64,000 bases of DNA. Source: Bryobacterales bacterium. GTDB lineage: Bacteria > Acidobacteriota > Terriglobia > Bryobacterales > Bryobacteraceae. The notes beneath the pieces were generated by a model. That model had not been told where the DNA came from. It was given only the letters and a program-made list of their open reading frames with translations, and did not search any database. The DNA is taken from NCBI GenBank assembly GCA_020847975.1, contig JADLBD010000042.1, forward strand, positions 124,001 through 188,000, given 5' to 3'. A program made the translations under genes and the position numbers. Of the stretch, positions 48,845-59,500 are shown in pieces. Within the stretch, counting starts at the first letter, position 1. Every line of letters begins with the position of its first letter.

Positions 48845-49087
48845 GTGGCTGCGATTCAAAACAACACACAACAAATTGCCGGGGGTGGCCAGCGGATTGA
48901 GCCGCTGCTGAGCGAGCACGATGTAGCCAAGATCTGCGGGCTCAGCGAAGCTGCAGTCCGCCGCTGGCGTCTCCTCCGCAAAGGACCTCGCTACATCAAG
49001 ATCGGCTCGGCGGTCCGCTATCGGCTCGAAGACGTCCAGGCATGGCTGGAAACGCGGCCCAGTGGTGGGGAGGGGGCGCGGTCATGA
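48845..49087 (+). CDS. excisionase/MerR-like HTH protein
   Basis: LLSEHDVAKICGLSEAAVRRWRLLRKGPRYIKIGSAVRYRLEDVQAWL. Confidence 0.8.
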   Translation: MAAIQNNTQQIAGGGQRIEPLLSEHDVAKICGLSEAAVRRWRLLRKGPRYIKIGSAVRYRLEDVQAWLETRPSGGEGARS

Positions 49088-49434
49088 CTGTCGTCTCCAA
49101 GCCGGGCTTCTGGGGCGACCTGACGCCGTCCGAACAGCGGTTCCTCGCCGCCATGAAGGCGGTGGGCTTCGGCCGCTTTGAATACATCCAGATCCGTGAT
49201 GGACAGATCGTTCTTGACCCTTGGCCAACCGCCGTTCGCGATGTGAAGTTTGGGGTCGAACCCGTCGCGGAGCGCCCGCAATCCGAACATCAACTGAAGC
49301 GGCAGGTAGCCGAGTTCTTCGAGTACACCCGCGATGTCGATGCCGGCGAGATTCGCGCGCTCGAGATCCGCCACGGGCTTCCCTTCTCGATGGAAGTTGA
49401 GTTGGCCGCCAGTCGACGAGGTGGCCGGTCATGA
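49084..49434 (+). CDS. hypothetical protein
   Basis: ATG 49084 overlapping previous stop; compact collinear operon. Confidence 0.55.
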   Translation: MTVVSKPGFWGDLTPSEQRFLAAMKAVGFGRFEYIQIRDGQIVLDPWPTAVRDVKFGVEPVAERPQSEHQLKRQVAEFFEYTRDVDAGEIRALEIRHGLPFSMEVELAASRRGGRS

Positions 49435-49979
49435 CCAAGGTGAACCTCGAACTTCATGTAGCCACGGTACGTGGTTTGGCCCGCATGAAGGCCAACGCTG
49501 CCATCGGTCAATGCGGTCTAACCACGGATGACAGGGAAGACATTGAAGCCCAGCTTCTGTTGGCCCTTTGTTCACGCGCACGAAGATTCGATAGCAAGCG
49601 GTCCTCGCTCAACACTTTCACCTGCCGCGTGATGGACAAGGAGGTCGCCTCCATTCAACGGTACCGTCTGGCGCGGCGGCGACTTCACCTTGGCCGTCCG
49701 GATCTTGTCGATGGCACCGCACTTGACGATCTTTGCATCGCGTCTCCCTCCGCAGTTGAGCGCCAGGAGTTTTGGCTGGATGTGCACAAGGTTGTGAACA
49801 CGTTGCCAGCCCAACTTCGTGAGACAGTAATCGCTCTTCGCTGTGGATCAGCGACGGAAGCCAGCCGAATGCTAGGTACTGCCAAATCGGTAGTGTACGA
49901 GCGCATCGCCCTGATCCGCCAAGCGTTCCTGGCCGTGGGAATCGGGCCAACCTACTTCACCACGGGAGGTGCACGGTGA
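49431..49979 (+). CDS. sigma-70/ECF-like RNA polymerase sigma factor, element-encoded
   Basis: RFDSKRSSLNTFTCRVMDKEVASIQRYRLARRR (region 2-like) and VNTLPAQLRETVIALRCGSATEASRMLGTAKSVVYERIALIRQAF (region 4-like). Confidence 0.65.
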   Translation: MTKVNLELHVATVRGLARMKANAAIGQCGLTTDDREDIEAQLLLALCSRARRFDSKRSSLNTFTCRVMDKEVASIQRYRLARRRLHLGRPDLVDGTALDDLCIASPSAVERQEFWLDVHKVVNTLPAQLRETVIALRCGSATEASRMLGTAKSVVYERIALIRQAFLAVGIGPTYFTTGGAR

Positions 49980-50794
49980 ACCTGGTGAACATCCCCATCA
50001 ACGACATTCACCGGGACGGTGGCACTCAACCCCGAGCGGCTCTGGATTGGGACGCGGTTCACGACTATACGGACGCAATGAGTACCGGCGCGAAGTTCCC
50101 AGCGGTAACCGTGTTCTACGATGGCGAACGCTACTGGTTGGCGGATGGATTCCATCGCGTTCAGGCCGCCTACGCTGCGGAATTCGAAACGATTGAGTGC
50201 GATCTCCGGCAGGGCACACTCGAAGATGCCCAATGGTTCTCCTTCAGCGCTAATCGAACAAACGGACTGCGGCGCACCAATGATGACAAGCAAAGGGCGG
50301 TGAGGGCGGCGATCACGCACCCGAAAGGCGCAGAGCTCAGCAACCGCCAGATCGCAGTCCATGTCGGAGTAGATGAGGGCACAGTTCGCAACTGGCGCGA
50401 AAAGTTGACTGCGGAAATTCCGCAGTCGACGAAACGCAAGGGGCGCGACGGCCGCACCATCAACACCTCGAAGATCGGCAGCAAGACCACGCGGTCCGCG
50501 CCCGCGAAGGCCCCAGCCAGCGCCATTGCTGAGCCCGGCGATGACAACCCTTCACAAACAGACCGGTCCGTAGATGGAACCCCAGAGTCCGATGACGGCA
50601 CAACCGCCCGTGCGGCCTGGACATGGTGCAAGCGGATCCATCTCACGACGTTCGAAATCACTCAATGTCTCATGAAGCCGAACGACCTTGCGGCAGCGAT
50701 TCGCAACAGCGACAGCCGCGAACGTTTAATCCATCAACTGGAGAAAACACGTGACTACCTTTCAGCAATTCTCGCCGAAACAGTCGCCGACTGA
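49976..50794 (+). CDS. ParB-like nuclease-fold protein with HTH
   Basis: INDIHRDGGTQPRAALDWDAVHDYTDAM...YWLADGFHRVQAA, HTH LSNRQIAVHVGVDEGTVRNWREKL. Confidence 0.82.
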   Translation: MNLVNIPINDIHRDGGTQPRAALDWDAVHDYTDAMSTGAKFPAVTVFYDGERYWLADGFHRVQAAYAAEFETIECDLRQGTLEDAQWFSFSANRTNGLRRTNDDKQRAVRAAITHPKGAELSNRQIAVHVGVDEGTVRNWREKLTAEIPQSTKRKGRDGRTINTSKIGSKTTRSAPAKAPASAIAEPGDDNPSQTDRSVDGTPESDDGTTARAAWTWCKRIHLTTFEITQCLMKPNDLAAAIRNSDSRERLIHQLEKTRDYLSAILAETVAD

Positions 50795-51665
50795 TCTGAC
50801 GGCGCCCGCGATGTTCAGCGGCGGCACGAACAACAATTTCGCCTCTCTCCTGCGCGCCACCAAGCCGGTTCGCATCAGGATTCAGGTAACACCCGAGATG
50901 GCGAAGCAGTGGCTTGAAACGACGAACATCAAGAACCGTCCGATCTCGGAGATGCACTGGATGAAGATCTGGCTCGACATTGTTGAGGCGCGTTGGAGGT
51001 ACAACGGCGAGCCCATCAGCTTCGGCTCGAACGGCGCACTTCTGAATGGGCAACATCGCCTTCGCGCCTGCGCTGAAAGCGAAACGGCCATCGATACCGA
51101 CGTGATCTTCGGGTTGGACCCCGACGTAATGAACACGATCGACATCGGCAAGGTCAGGACCGCCGCGAATATTGCCCACCTGGAAGGCGTTGAGAACGCG
51201 ACCGGCGCGTGCGCCGCGGCGCATTTGATTCTGCTCCATGAGAACGGTGGCATCCAGCAACTGGGCAATAAACAGGCCGAGCCGAGCAAGACGAAAATCA
51301 ATGAGCGCGTCAGGACGGACCCCAGGATCTCGGAGGTCGCCGGCCGCATCTCCAACATGGGCCGCGGACTCGCCTCCCCGCGCGTGCTGACGTTCTGCTA
51401 CTACCTCTTCAGTGCGCAGAACCAGGACCTGACCGACCGGTTCTTCGGACAATTCGAGAGCGGCACTCGCCTCAACCAGGACAACCCCGTGTACATCCTT
51501 CGGGAGCGGTTGCGTACGAACAGCATCAGCAAGGCGAAACTGCCGTTACTTGAGATCGTTGCGCTGTTCTTCAAGGCATGGATCGCGTATCGCGCCGGCA
51601 AGACCATGAAAAGTCTTCGCTGGAACAACGGCGGCAACAATCCCGAGAAGTTTCCGGAGATCTGA
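50751..51665 (+). CDS. second ParB/DGQHR-like protein
   Basis: ISFGSNGALLNGQHRLRACAESETAIDTDVIFGLD. Confidence 0.6.
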   Translation: MTTFQQFSPKQSPTDLTAPAMFSGGTNNNFASLLRATKPVRIRIQVTPEMAKQWLETTNIKNRPISEMHWMKIWLDIVEARWRYNGEPISFGSNGALLNGQHRLRACAESETAIDTDVIFGLDPDVMNTIDIGKVRTAANIAHLEGVENATGACAAAHLILLHENGGIQQLGNKQAEPSKTKINERVRTDPRISEVAGRISNMGRGLASPRVLTFCYYLFSAQNQDLTDRFFGQFESGTRLNQDNPVYILRERLRTNSISKAKLPLLEIVALFFKAWIAYRAGKTMKSLRWNNGGNNPEKFPEI

Positions 51666-51666
51666 C

Positions 51667-52686
51667 ATGAGCGGCGTGCCCATGATCACGACCTACACGA
51701 TGTGGAGTCAGTTCCGGAACTGCCGCAAGGCCGCCGAGCTGCGCTACCTGCAGCATCTGGTGCCGTTGGAGCGCGACCGGAATCTCCACTTCGGCTCGAT
51801 TATCCACGAATGCCTGCAGAGCTGGTACCAACGGCGCGACCTGGCCGAGGTGCTCGCCCTTATCGACCGGCTCTGCCCCAATCGGCTCCAGGATGAGAAT
51901 CAGCTTCGGGACTGGCACCTCGCGACGGCCATGATGAAGGCCTACGCCGCGCGATACGCGACCGAGAACTTCGAAGTGATGGCGCTCGAGAAAAACTTCG
52001 AGGGCCCAATTGTTAACCCGATGACCAGCGCGGCGTCGCGCAGCTTCACACTCGCCGGCAAGGTGGACGGCATCGTTCGCATCGATGGTGAACACTTCAT
52101 CCTCGAGCATAAGACGGCGGCGCAGGTCGACGGTGATTACCTGGAGAAACTCTGGACCGACTTCCAGATCACCATCTATGCCTACTACGTCGAGCAAACG
52201 ATGGGCATCCCCATCACGGGCATCCTCTACAACGTGCTGGTGAAGGCAAAACTCCAGCAGGGCAAGGGAGAGACGGAGGAGCAATTCCAGGAACGCCGCG
52301 CGGAGCTGCTGTCCAAATCTAAGACCGGCAAGACCACCGCGAAACGGAAGCAACCGGAGTCGGATCAGGAATTCCAGGCCCGCCTCACTGAGAAGTACAC
52401 CGACCCTGGGATGTTTCACCGCGAGATGCTCTATCTCTCGCGGGACCGCTTTGACGTATTGCGGAGCGAGCTGTGGGAGTTGACGCAGGCCTTCCTCGAT
52501 GCTCGCCGCCGCGGCGTCTTCTACCAGAACACCGCCTTCTGCTTCAACTACCAGCGGCCTTGTCCCTACTTCGCCATTTGCCGCTCGAACGGCAATCCGA
52601 ATGTGATCGAGAACTTCTACCAGCGCGTGGCGCCCAACGAAGAGTTGCGGGTGATGCCCAGCGACGCGCCCGAAACAGCTTTCTGA
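51667..52686 (+). CDS. PD-(D/E)XK exonuclease, RecB/Cas4-like
   Basis: RNCRKAAELRYLQHL...FGSIIHECLQSWY...KVDGIVRIDGEHFILEHKTAAQ...QITIYAYYVEQ...RPCPYFAICRS. Confidence 0.82.
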   Translation: MSGVPMITTYTMWSQFRNCRKAAELRYLQHLVPLERDRNLHFGSIIHECLQSWYQRRDLAEVLALIDRLCPNRLQDENQLRDWHLATAMMKAYAARYATENFEVMALEKNFEGPIVNPMTSAASRSFTLAGKVDGIVRIDGEHFILEHKTAAQVDGDYLEKLWTDFQITIYAYYVEQTMGIPITGILYNVLVKAKLQQGKGETEEQFQERRAELLSKSKTGKTTAKRKQPESDQEFQARLTEKYTDPGMFHREMLYLSRDRFDVLRSELWELTQAFLDARRRGVFYQNTAFCFNYQRPCPYFAICRSNGNPNVIENFYQRVAPNEELRVMPSDAPETAF

Positions 52687-52699
52687 AGAAGGAGAACCT

Positions 52700-53443
52700 A
52701 TGCTTCCAACTGCCAAGACTCAACCAAAGCCCAACCTCGCCGACCTTACCGTGTTGGTGTACGGGCAAACAAAGATCGGAAAGTCCACGTTCTGTTCGAA
52801 CTCCGACGGCGCGCTCTTCCTTGCCACGGAGCCCGGGCTGAACTCCCTCGATGTTTATCAGATGCCGCTTCAGTCCTGGGAGGACTTGCTCAATGCGTGC
52901 GCGGAAATCACGGAGGGAAAGCACCCGTTCAAGACGGTCATCATCGACACGATCGACAACGCCTACAAGTTCTGCACGGACTACATCGTCAAGAAGTACA
53001 AGATCGAGCACGAATCGGATCTCGGCTACGGCAAGGGTTATGCTCTCGTCAACAACGAATTCCAGAGGGTACTGACGAAGCTGGCGTTTCTGCCCTACGG
53101 CCTGTTTCTCATCTCACACGCCAAGGAGATCGAGGTCGAGACGCGCACCGGCAAGTACACGCGCATTGTGCCGACCTTGCCCGATAAGGCCCGCAAGATC
53201 GTCTTGGGCATGGTGGACCAGGTGCTGTTTTGCGACTTGGAACTCGACACGTCCGAGGACGGCACGAAGAGTGTCCACCGCGTCATTCGCACCAAGCCCA
53301 GTTTGTATTACGAGGCCGGCGACCGGACGGGGCGTCTGCCGGAGACCATCGATCTGGACTTCCGGAAATTTCTGGACGCCTTCAACAGCGCTGCAACTCC
53401 GATGAAACCCGTGCAGGTTGCCAAAGCGCAGGAAGCAAAGTGA
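52700..53443 (+). CDS. phage RecA-like AAA ATPase (Sak4-like)
   Basis: TVLVYGQTKIGKSTFCSNSDGALFLATEPGL; TVIIDTIDNAYKFC; LFLISHAKEIEV. Confidence 0.82.
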   Translation: MLPTAKTQPKPNLADLTVLVYGQTKIGKSTFCSNSDGALFLATEPGLNSLDVYQMPLQSWEDLLNACAEITEGKHPFKTVIIDTIDNAYKFCTDYIVKKYKIEHESDLGYGKGYALVNNEFQRVLTKLAFLPYGLFLISHAKEIEVETRTGKYTRIVPTLPDKARKIVLGMVDQVLFCDLELDTSEDGTKSVHRVIRTKPSLYYEAGDRTGRLPETIDLDFRKFLDAFNSAATPMKPVQVAKAQEAK

Positions 53444-53466
53444 AATCCCAAACAGGAGAAATCAAC

Positions 53467-53925
53467 ATGAGCAAACGTGGAATTGATCTGACCCAGTTCG
53501 ACGACGACTACAGCTCTGAGCAGCCGGAGGAGCGCGGCGACTTTGAAAGTGTTCCGGACGGGAAGTACCAGGTGACTGTCGAGAAGGTGGAATTGACTGA
53601 AGCCCAGAGCACCGGCAATCCGATGTTGAAGTGGAAGCTTCGTGTCATCGCTCCGAAGTTCGTCAACCGGGTGATATGGCGTAACAGCGTCATCACCCAT
53701 AACACGCTGAAGTACCTGAAGACCGACCTGCACGCCTGCGGTCTCGATATCGACAAGCTCTCCGATTTACCGAAGCACTTGAAGAAGCTTCTGGACGTGA
53801 AGCTCGAGGTCACCAAGAAGACCAAGGGGGACAACGAGAACGTCTTCTTCAACAGCCGCATCCAGAACGATCGGGCGCCGGGGAAGTTCCGCAAGGACGC
53901 GGACGATGCCCTCGTCCCGTTTTAG
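53467..53925 (+). CDS. DUF669-like phage ssDNA-binding protein
   Basis: FESVPDGKYQVTVEKVELTEAQSTGNPMLKWKLRVI typical DUF669; sits after Sak4-like gene. Confidence 0.75.
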   Translation: MSKRGIDLTQFDDDYSSEQPEERGDFESVPDGKYQVTVEKVELTEAQSTGNPMLKWKLRVIAPKFVNRVIWRNSVITHNTLKYLKTDLHACGLDIDKLSDLPKHLKKLLDVKLEVTKKTKGDNENVFFNSRIQNDRAPGKFRKDADDALVPF

Positions 53926-54361
53926 CGCTGGGCCGGCCACAATCATCATCGACACGCGGGAACAGGAGCCGTATTCGTTCGATCCCCGCCTGGCGGCCGC
54001 TGTGCGGCGAGCGCTGCCAGCCGGGGATTACTCCATCGACGGGCTCGAAGGCATCGTCGCAGTGGAGCGGAAGACGCTCGACGATTTCGTCTCGACGGTG
54101 ATTCACAGCCGGAGAAGGTTCCGCGAGGAACTTCGGAAGCTGGGCGAGTATCGCGCTGCCTGCGTGGTTGTCGAGGCTGGTCTCGCAGACGTTTTGCAGC
54201 AGCGGTATCGCGGCGAGGCGCACGCGAACGCAGTGCTCGGGAGCGCGCTGTCGATCATCCTCGACTTCCGCCTTCCGGTGTTCTTCTGCGGCAATCGACA
54301 GGCGGGCTGTCATTTCACACAGGCGTATCTGCTGGCCGCACACGCGAGGTGGAGCGTATGA
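53906..54361 (+). CDS. ERCC4-type nuclease
   Basis: IIIDTREQEPYSFDP...AGDYSIDGLEGIVAVERKTLDDFVSTV. Confidence 0.85.
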   Translation: MPSSRFSAGPATIIIDTREQEPYSFDPRLAAAVRRALPAGDYSIDGLEGIVAVERKTLDDFVSTVIHSRRRFREELRKLGEYRAACVVVEAGLADVLQQRYRGEAHANAVLGSALSIILDFRLPVFFCGNRQAGCHFTQAYLLAAHARWSV

Positions 54362-56535
54362 CTCAGGAACGCGCGAGCATCCGCGGCGTCGTCGAGACGG
54401 TCTTCTACTCCGGGCCGTCTTTCAGCGCCGGTCGCCTTCGCACCGCGAACGGCGCCGTCGTGAAATTCGCGGGCAAGGTGTTCGTCAAGGAGAGCGATCC
54501 GGTCAAGCTGGAAGGGCGCTGGGTGGACCACCCCAAGTACGGGCGGCAGTTCGAGGCCGAGTTCATGGGCCACGATCTGGAGATGAGTCCGGATGGCCTG
54601 GCTAATTTCCTCGCCAATCACCCGGACGTGAAAGGGATCGGCCCGGCGAAGGCGCGGTTGATTGCGGATCACTTCGGCGTCGGTTTCGATGCCGCCATAC
54701 GGTCCGACCCTGAGGCGGTGGCGAACGTCGCCAAAGTGCCCATTGAGAACATCCTGGACTTGCAGCGTATCTGGATCGCCAACAGCGACTTCAACACCGC
54801 GATGGCGTACCTGGCGGCTTTCGGACTGACGCATCACCAGGTGACCACGCTGGTCGGTAAGTTCGGCAGCCAGGTGGTGCCGATCCTCGAGCGCGACCCG
54901 TACGTGCTCATGCGCGAGATCCCCGGCTTTGGCTTCAAACGCGTGGACAAGATCGCGCGCAAGTTGGGCACACCCAAGGATCTGCCCTCGCGGATTCGTG
55001 CCGGGCTTCATTACTGTGTGCTCGCCGCGCTCGACGATGGCGATTGCTGGGTTGAGTACGAGGACCTGCTGGATCGGGCCAACACGTTGCTCGTTATGGA
55101 CACGCTCGACAGCCGCGAGGTGATCGAAGGCCACCTGGAGACCATGATCGCCGAGGGCGTTCTCGTGTCCCAACCCTTTGAACGGCTGGTGGTGGCCGAT
55201 CCGGAGATCCACCGGATGGAGCGGGAACTGGCCGCCCTGTTGCGGACGGCGCAGGCGCGAAATCCCCACGCCATCGGCGATCTGGAAGGCCTGCTCGATG
55301 CCGAAGGATCGCTGTTGAACCCGGAACAGCGTGAAGCTGTCAAGAACGCCTTCACGTATTCGATTTCCCTGATGACCGGTGGCGCGGGCAGCGGGAAGAC
55401 CTATGCGGTATCGACGATCACGACCATCGCCGAGCGGCTGGAGAAAAGCGTGGTTCTGGCCGCACCCACCGGCAAAGCGGCGAAACGGCTCGATCAGGTC
55501 GTTGGCCACGAGGCCAGCACCATCCATCGGCTGCTGGGGTTCAACGGACGCACATATTCCCGCGATGCACTGAATCCGATCGAGGCGGACACCCTCGTCG
55601 TGGATGAAGCCTCTATGGTGGATGTGGCGCTCGCCTGGCGGCTCTTTCAGGCGGTGGATCTCAAACGCACCGCCGTTGTCCTCGTCGGCGACCACAATCA
55701 GTTGCCGCCGGTCGGCCCGGGCAATCTTCTTCGGGATCTGACGCGATCACGTGCCATCCCGACAGTCCTGCTCACCCGGATCATCCGCCAAGCCGGCGTG
55801 TTGAAAGAGAATTCGACCGCCGTCCTGTCCGGTGAGGTGCGGCCGACTTCCGAGACGCAGATCGGCGTGCGGCGGCCCTGGTACGTCATCGACAAGTTCA
55901 CTGACCGCGACGATGTGCGGCGCATGCTGCTGCTTCTGTTCGAGGAAGTCCTGCACGAACGGCTTGGCTACGATCTGATCCGTGATGTGCAGGTGCTGAC
56001 GCCAACACACAAAGGCCCAATCGGCACAGTCGAGTTGAATATCGAGTTGCAGCGCCTGCTTCAAAAGAAGCTCTATGGCTTCGAACCACCAGATGTGGAG
56101 CCAGGACACCGGCCACGTTTTTACGCCGGCGACAAGGTGATCCAGACGAAAAACGACTATGAGTTGGGCGTCATGAATGGCGCGATGGGCGTGGTCATGG
56201 AAGCCGACAGTGGCGGCCGACTCACGGTCAACTTCGACGGGATGGCTGTGGAGATCGGAAAGGACTCCGATGCCTTGGGAAATTTGCAACTCGGGTACGC
56301 AACATCGATCCACAAGATGCAGGGCTCCGAGTTCCCTTGTGCCGTTGTCGTCGCGCACAAGTCGCACTCCTTCATGCACCACCGGAACCTGCTCTACACT
56401 GCGGTGACGCGTGCGAAGGAGTCGGTGATCATTCTCGGCGACCGCTGGGGCATCGACAACTGCGCCAGCAAACGCCAGGTGGACCGTCGCAACACCTTCC
56501 TCTCCTTCCTTCTCACTCCTGAGGCACGTCCGTGA
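54358..56535 (+). CDS. RecD2-like SF1 helicase
   Basis: GIGPAKARLIADHFG HhH; Walker A GGAGSGKTYAVSTI; VVDEASMVDVAL; QLPPVGPGNLLRDL; TSIHKMQGSEFPCAVVV; LYTAVTRAKESVII. Confidence 0.88.
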   Translation: MTQERASIRGVVETVFYSGPSFSAGRLRTANGAVVKFAGKVFVKESDPVKLEGRWVDHPKYGRQFEAEFMGHDLEMSPDGLANFLANHPDVKGIGPAKARLIADHFGVGFDAAIRSDPEAVANVAKVPIENILDLQRIWIANSDFNTAMAYLAAFGLTHHQVTTLVGKFGSQVVPILERDPYVLMREIPGFGFKRVDKIARKLGTPKDLPSRIRAGLHYCVLAALDDGDCWVEYEDLLDRANTLLVMDTLDSREVIEGHLETMIAEGVLVSQPFERLVVADPEIHRMERELAALLRTAQARNPHAIGDLEGLLDAEGSLLNPEQREAVKNAFTYSISLMTGGAGSGKTYAVSTITTIAERLEKSVVLAAPTGKAAKRLDQVVGHEASTIHRLLGFNGRTYSRDALNPIEADTLVVDEASMVDVALAWRLFQAVDLKRTAVVLVGDHNQLPPVGPGNLLRDLTRSRAIPTVLLTRIIRQAGVLKENSTAVLSGEVRPTSETQIGVRRPWYVIDKFTDRDDVRRMLLLLFEEVLHERLGYDLIRDVQVLTPTHKGPIGTVELNIELQRLLQKKLYGFEPPDVEPGHRPRFYAGDKVIQTKNDYELGVMNGAMGVVMEADSGGRLTVNFDGMAVEIGKDSDALGNLQLGYATSIHKMQGSEFPCAVVVAHKSHSFMHHRNLLYTAVTRAKESVIILGDRWGIDNCASKRQVDRRNTFLSFLLTPEARP

Positions 56536-59500
56536 ATGGCCCGCCCCTGGATGTTCACGCTTATTACCGGCAGGTCACCGATCTCGATATCGGCGAGATC
56601 ACGCGCGAACTGTTGGGCAACCGCGTCACCCAGGAATCGCGGCAGAAGCTCTTCTGCGACTGCCCGAACCATGCCAGCCAATCGCATCGATCACTCCACG
56701 TGTCGCTCGACGAGCAGTGCTGGTATTGCTGGGGCTGCGGCATCGGCGGCGATGTCCTTCACTTTGTAGAGTTCTTGCAGCATGGCGTCGTAACGCGCGG
56801 TCAGACCGGCAGCATGCCCGAGTCCCACCGCCGGGCGCGGGATTTCCTAGCCGCGAAAGTCGGACTGCCGCCGCTGTCGAAGCTGGCGTCCGGAAATCCG
56901 GAGACGGCTGAGGAAGCCTATCAGGTCACTCTCCGCGTGCGTGAGACGTTGACCGCCGTGGCGGGCGCGTATCACGAGCGGCTTATCGCGAATGCCGAAG
57001 TCCTCGCCTGGTTCAAAACGAAGTATGGAATCGCCGACGAGACGATCGCGCGTCTGAAGATCGGCTTTGCTGACAACAGCGAACCCAGTGTGGCCCGAGT
57101 GCTGATGGATGGACCGGGCGCATTCACTATGCGCGATCTGACGGCCACATCAGCCTTTCGGCCAACTCCGCAGGATGGCATCGTGCCGTTCTTCGATCGC
57201 CGAATCGTGTTCCCTTACTGGAGCCGCGGGCAAGTCGTGTTCATGATTGGCCGGCGCACGCCCTGGACGCCGGATCACGACTGGGAGAAATCGAAGTACA
57301 AGAAACTCGCCGTGCGGAACGAGCGCGATCACAGTCACGTCGGCGCCTGCATTCGGAATGACATTCTCTACAACGAGGACGTCCTTGTCACCCGACCCGA
57401 GCGGGTCATCATCACCGAGGGCGTGACGGATTGCATTTCTCTGATGGAGCGTGGATTCCCTGTAGTGTCGCCAGTGACCGTGCAGATCCGCGACGCCGAC
57501 TGGGAACGTCTGCTGCCGAAACTCCGAGGCGTAAAGACTGTCTACATCTGCCAGGACAACGAAGTTTCCGAGGCCGGAACGCAGGGCGCTTTGAAGACGG
57601 CGCGAGTCCTGGCGGAGCACGGCATCGCTACCCGAGTGGCCGTTTTGCCCCTTGGCGAGAAGCAGCGAGCTGCGCGGGAGAAACTTGCCGGGTTACAAGA
57701 AGGCAGTGCCGAAGCGGAAACCGCGATGGCGGACGCGAAGATCGATGTCAACGAGTTCTTCGCCTCCGGCAAGACGGCGGCCGATTTCGAAGCGATCTTG
57801 GCCGCAGCGGAAACCCCATTGGAGATGGCCATTGCCAAACTCGACTCCAGCACGCCTGAGGAGAAGCTCGAGCCGACTCTGAAGCCAATTCTCCAGGAAG
57901 TTGGCCGAATGGGTCCGTTCGAACGGGAACGCCACCTTCGGCTGATACAGGCCCGTTGCGGAAGGTCCAAGACGCCGGTCAGCATTCTGCGGCAGCAGTT
58001 GAAGGTTGTTGTCCTCGATGACAACACGCGCCGGAAACATCGCAGTGGAAAGAATCGCAACCGCGGCTCACAGACGGAGAGCGCCGGCGGCCAGCCAACA
58101 CTTCCGAAAATTCAAATCAACGACCGCCAGTTGCGAGAGATCGTGTCTGACGGTTGGGCTGCGGTCCATCAAGCCAACGAGCATGGCGCCGACATTTGTC
58201 CGCATACGCCTTTCCTGTTCCATCGTGCAGGAAGACTCGTTCGGCTCGTCGTGGGCGAGGCGGGACCCGAGATCGACGAGATGGACGAGGACGCGGTCTT
58301 CGGCCTCTTGGCGCGCACAGCCGACTGGCACAGGGCCGGTGAAGATTCCATCGTCGAGACATCGCCGCCACGAGACGCCGCACGCGACATGCTGGCGTAC
58401 CCCGATTTACACCTGCCGAACCTGGAGGGCGTTATCAGTACTCCCGTGTTCGGCCACAAAGGAGAGTTGATTATGAGCGAAGGCTATCACAAGGAAGACC
58501 GGGTCTGGCTGTCTCCGGACCTTGGTCTCGAACTGTCGACCATTCCAGACAAGCCTGCGACAGAGGAGGTTACCGCCGCGCGCGAGCTCCTTTTCGATGA
58601 ACTGCTGGTGGACTTTCCGTTTGTGGATACGTCGGATCGAGCCCACGCAGCCACCGCGATGATCCTGCCGTTTATTAGGCGCTTGATCGATGGGCCCACT
58701 CCGATGCACTTGATCGAGGCACCCACCATGGGCTCCGGCAAAGGACTGCTGGCCAACCTCATCTCCATCGTTGCCACGGGCGCGGTTTGCGAAGCTCGCA
58801 CGTTGCCGGAAAGCGAGGATGAAGTCCGCAAAATGGTGACGGCGGAACTGATGAAGGGCCGGCCAATCATACTGCTCGACAACGCCAATGATCGCCGCCA
58901 ACTGTATTCATCGGCGCTCGCCTCCGTGCTGACCTCGATCCGCTGGACCGATCGCAAGCTTGGCCAGTCCGCAATGGCATCGGTTCCGAACAGCGCCCTG
59001 TGGATGATGACGGCGAATAACCCCAACCTTCACCTCGAGCTCACCCGGCGATGCATTCGCCTGCGCATCGATCCACGCGTGGACCGCCCGTGGAAGCGCA
59101 CGTCCTTCAAACATCCCGAGATCGCGACGTGGGCGAAGGAGAATCGGTCGGCGCTGGTTGCGGCGATTCTGACGCTAATCCGTGCATGGATGATCGCCGG
59201 CAAGCCTCTCGATCGCGCGCGCCTCGGCTCGTTCGAGCGCTGGTCGGCCGTCATGGGCGGCATTCTCTCGGTTGCGGGCATCCCAGGTTTCCTCGCCAAC
59301 CTCGAGCAGCTCTATGAAGCTGCGGACGTCGAAGGCCAAGCATGGCGAGAGTTCACAGCGGCATGGTGGGAGGCCTTTCGCGACGGACCGAAGAAGGTGA
59401 GCGAACTAAACCAATTCTGTGAAGACCGCGAACTGATGCTTCGGTTGCGCGGGGACGGGTCCGCACGATCGCAACAGACGAGGCTGGGCAGCGCCCTCGG

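Noticed and set aside
54310-55695. 461-aa minus-strand ORF opposite the RecD2-like helicase
   Set aside because: Antisense to a strong helicase gene with intact motifs; composition typical of a frame shadow.
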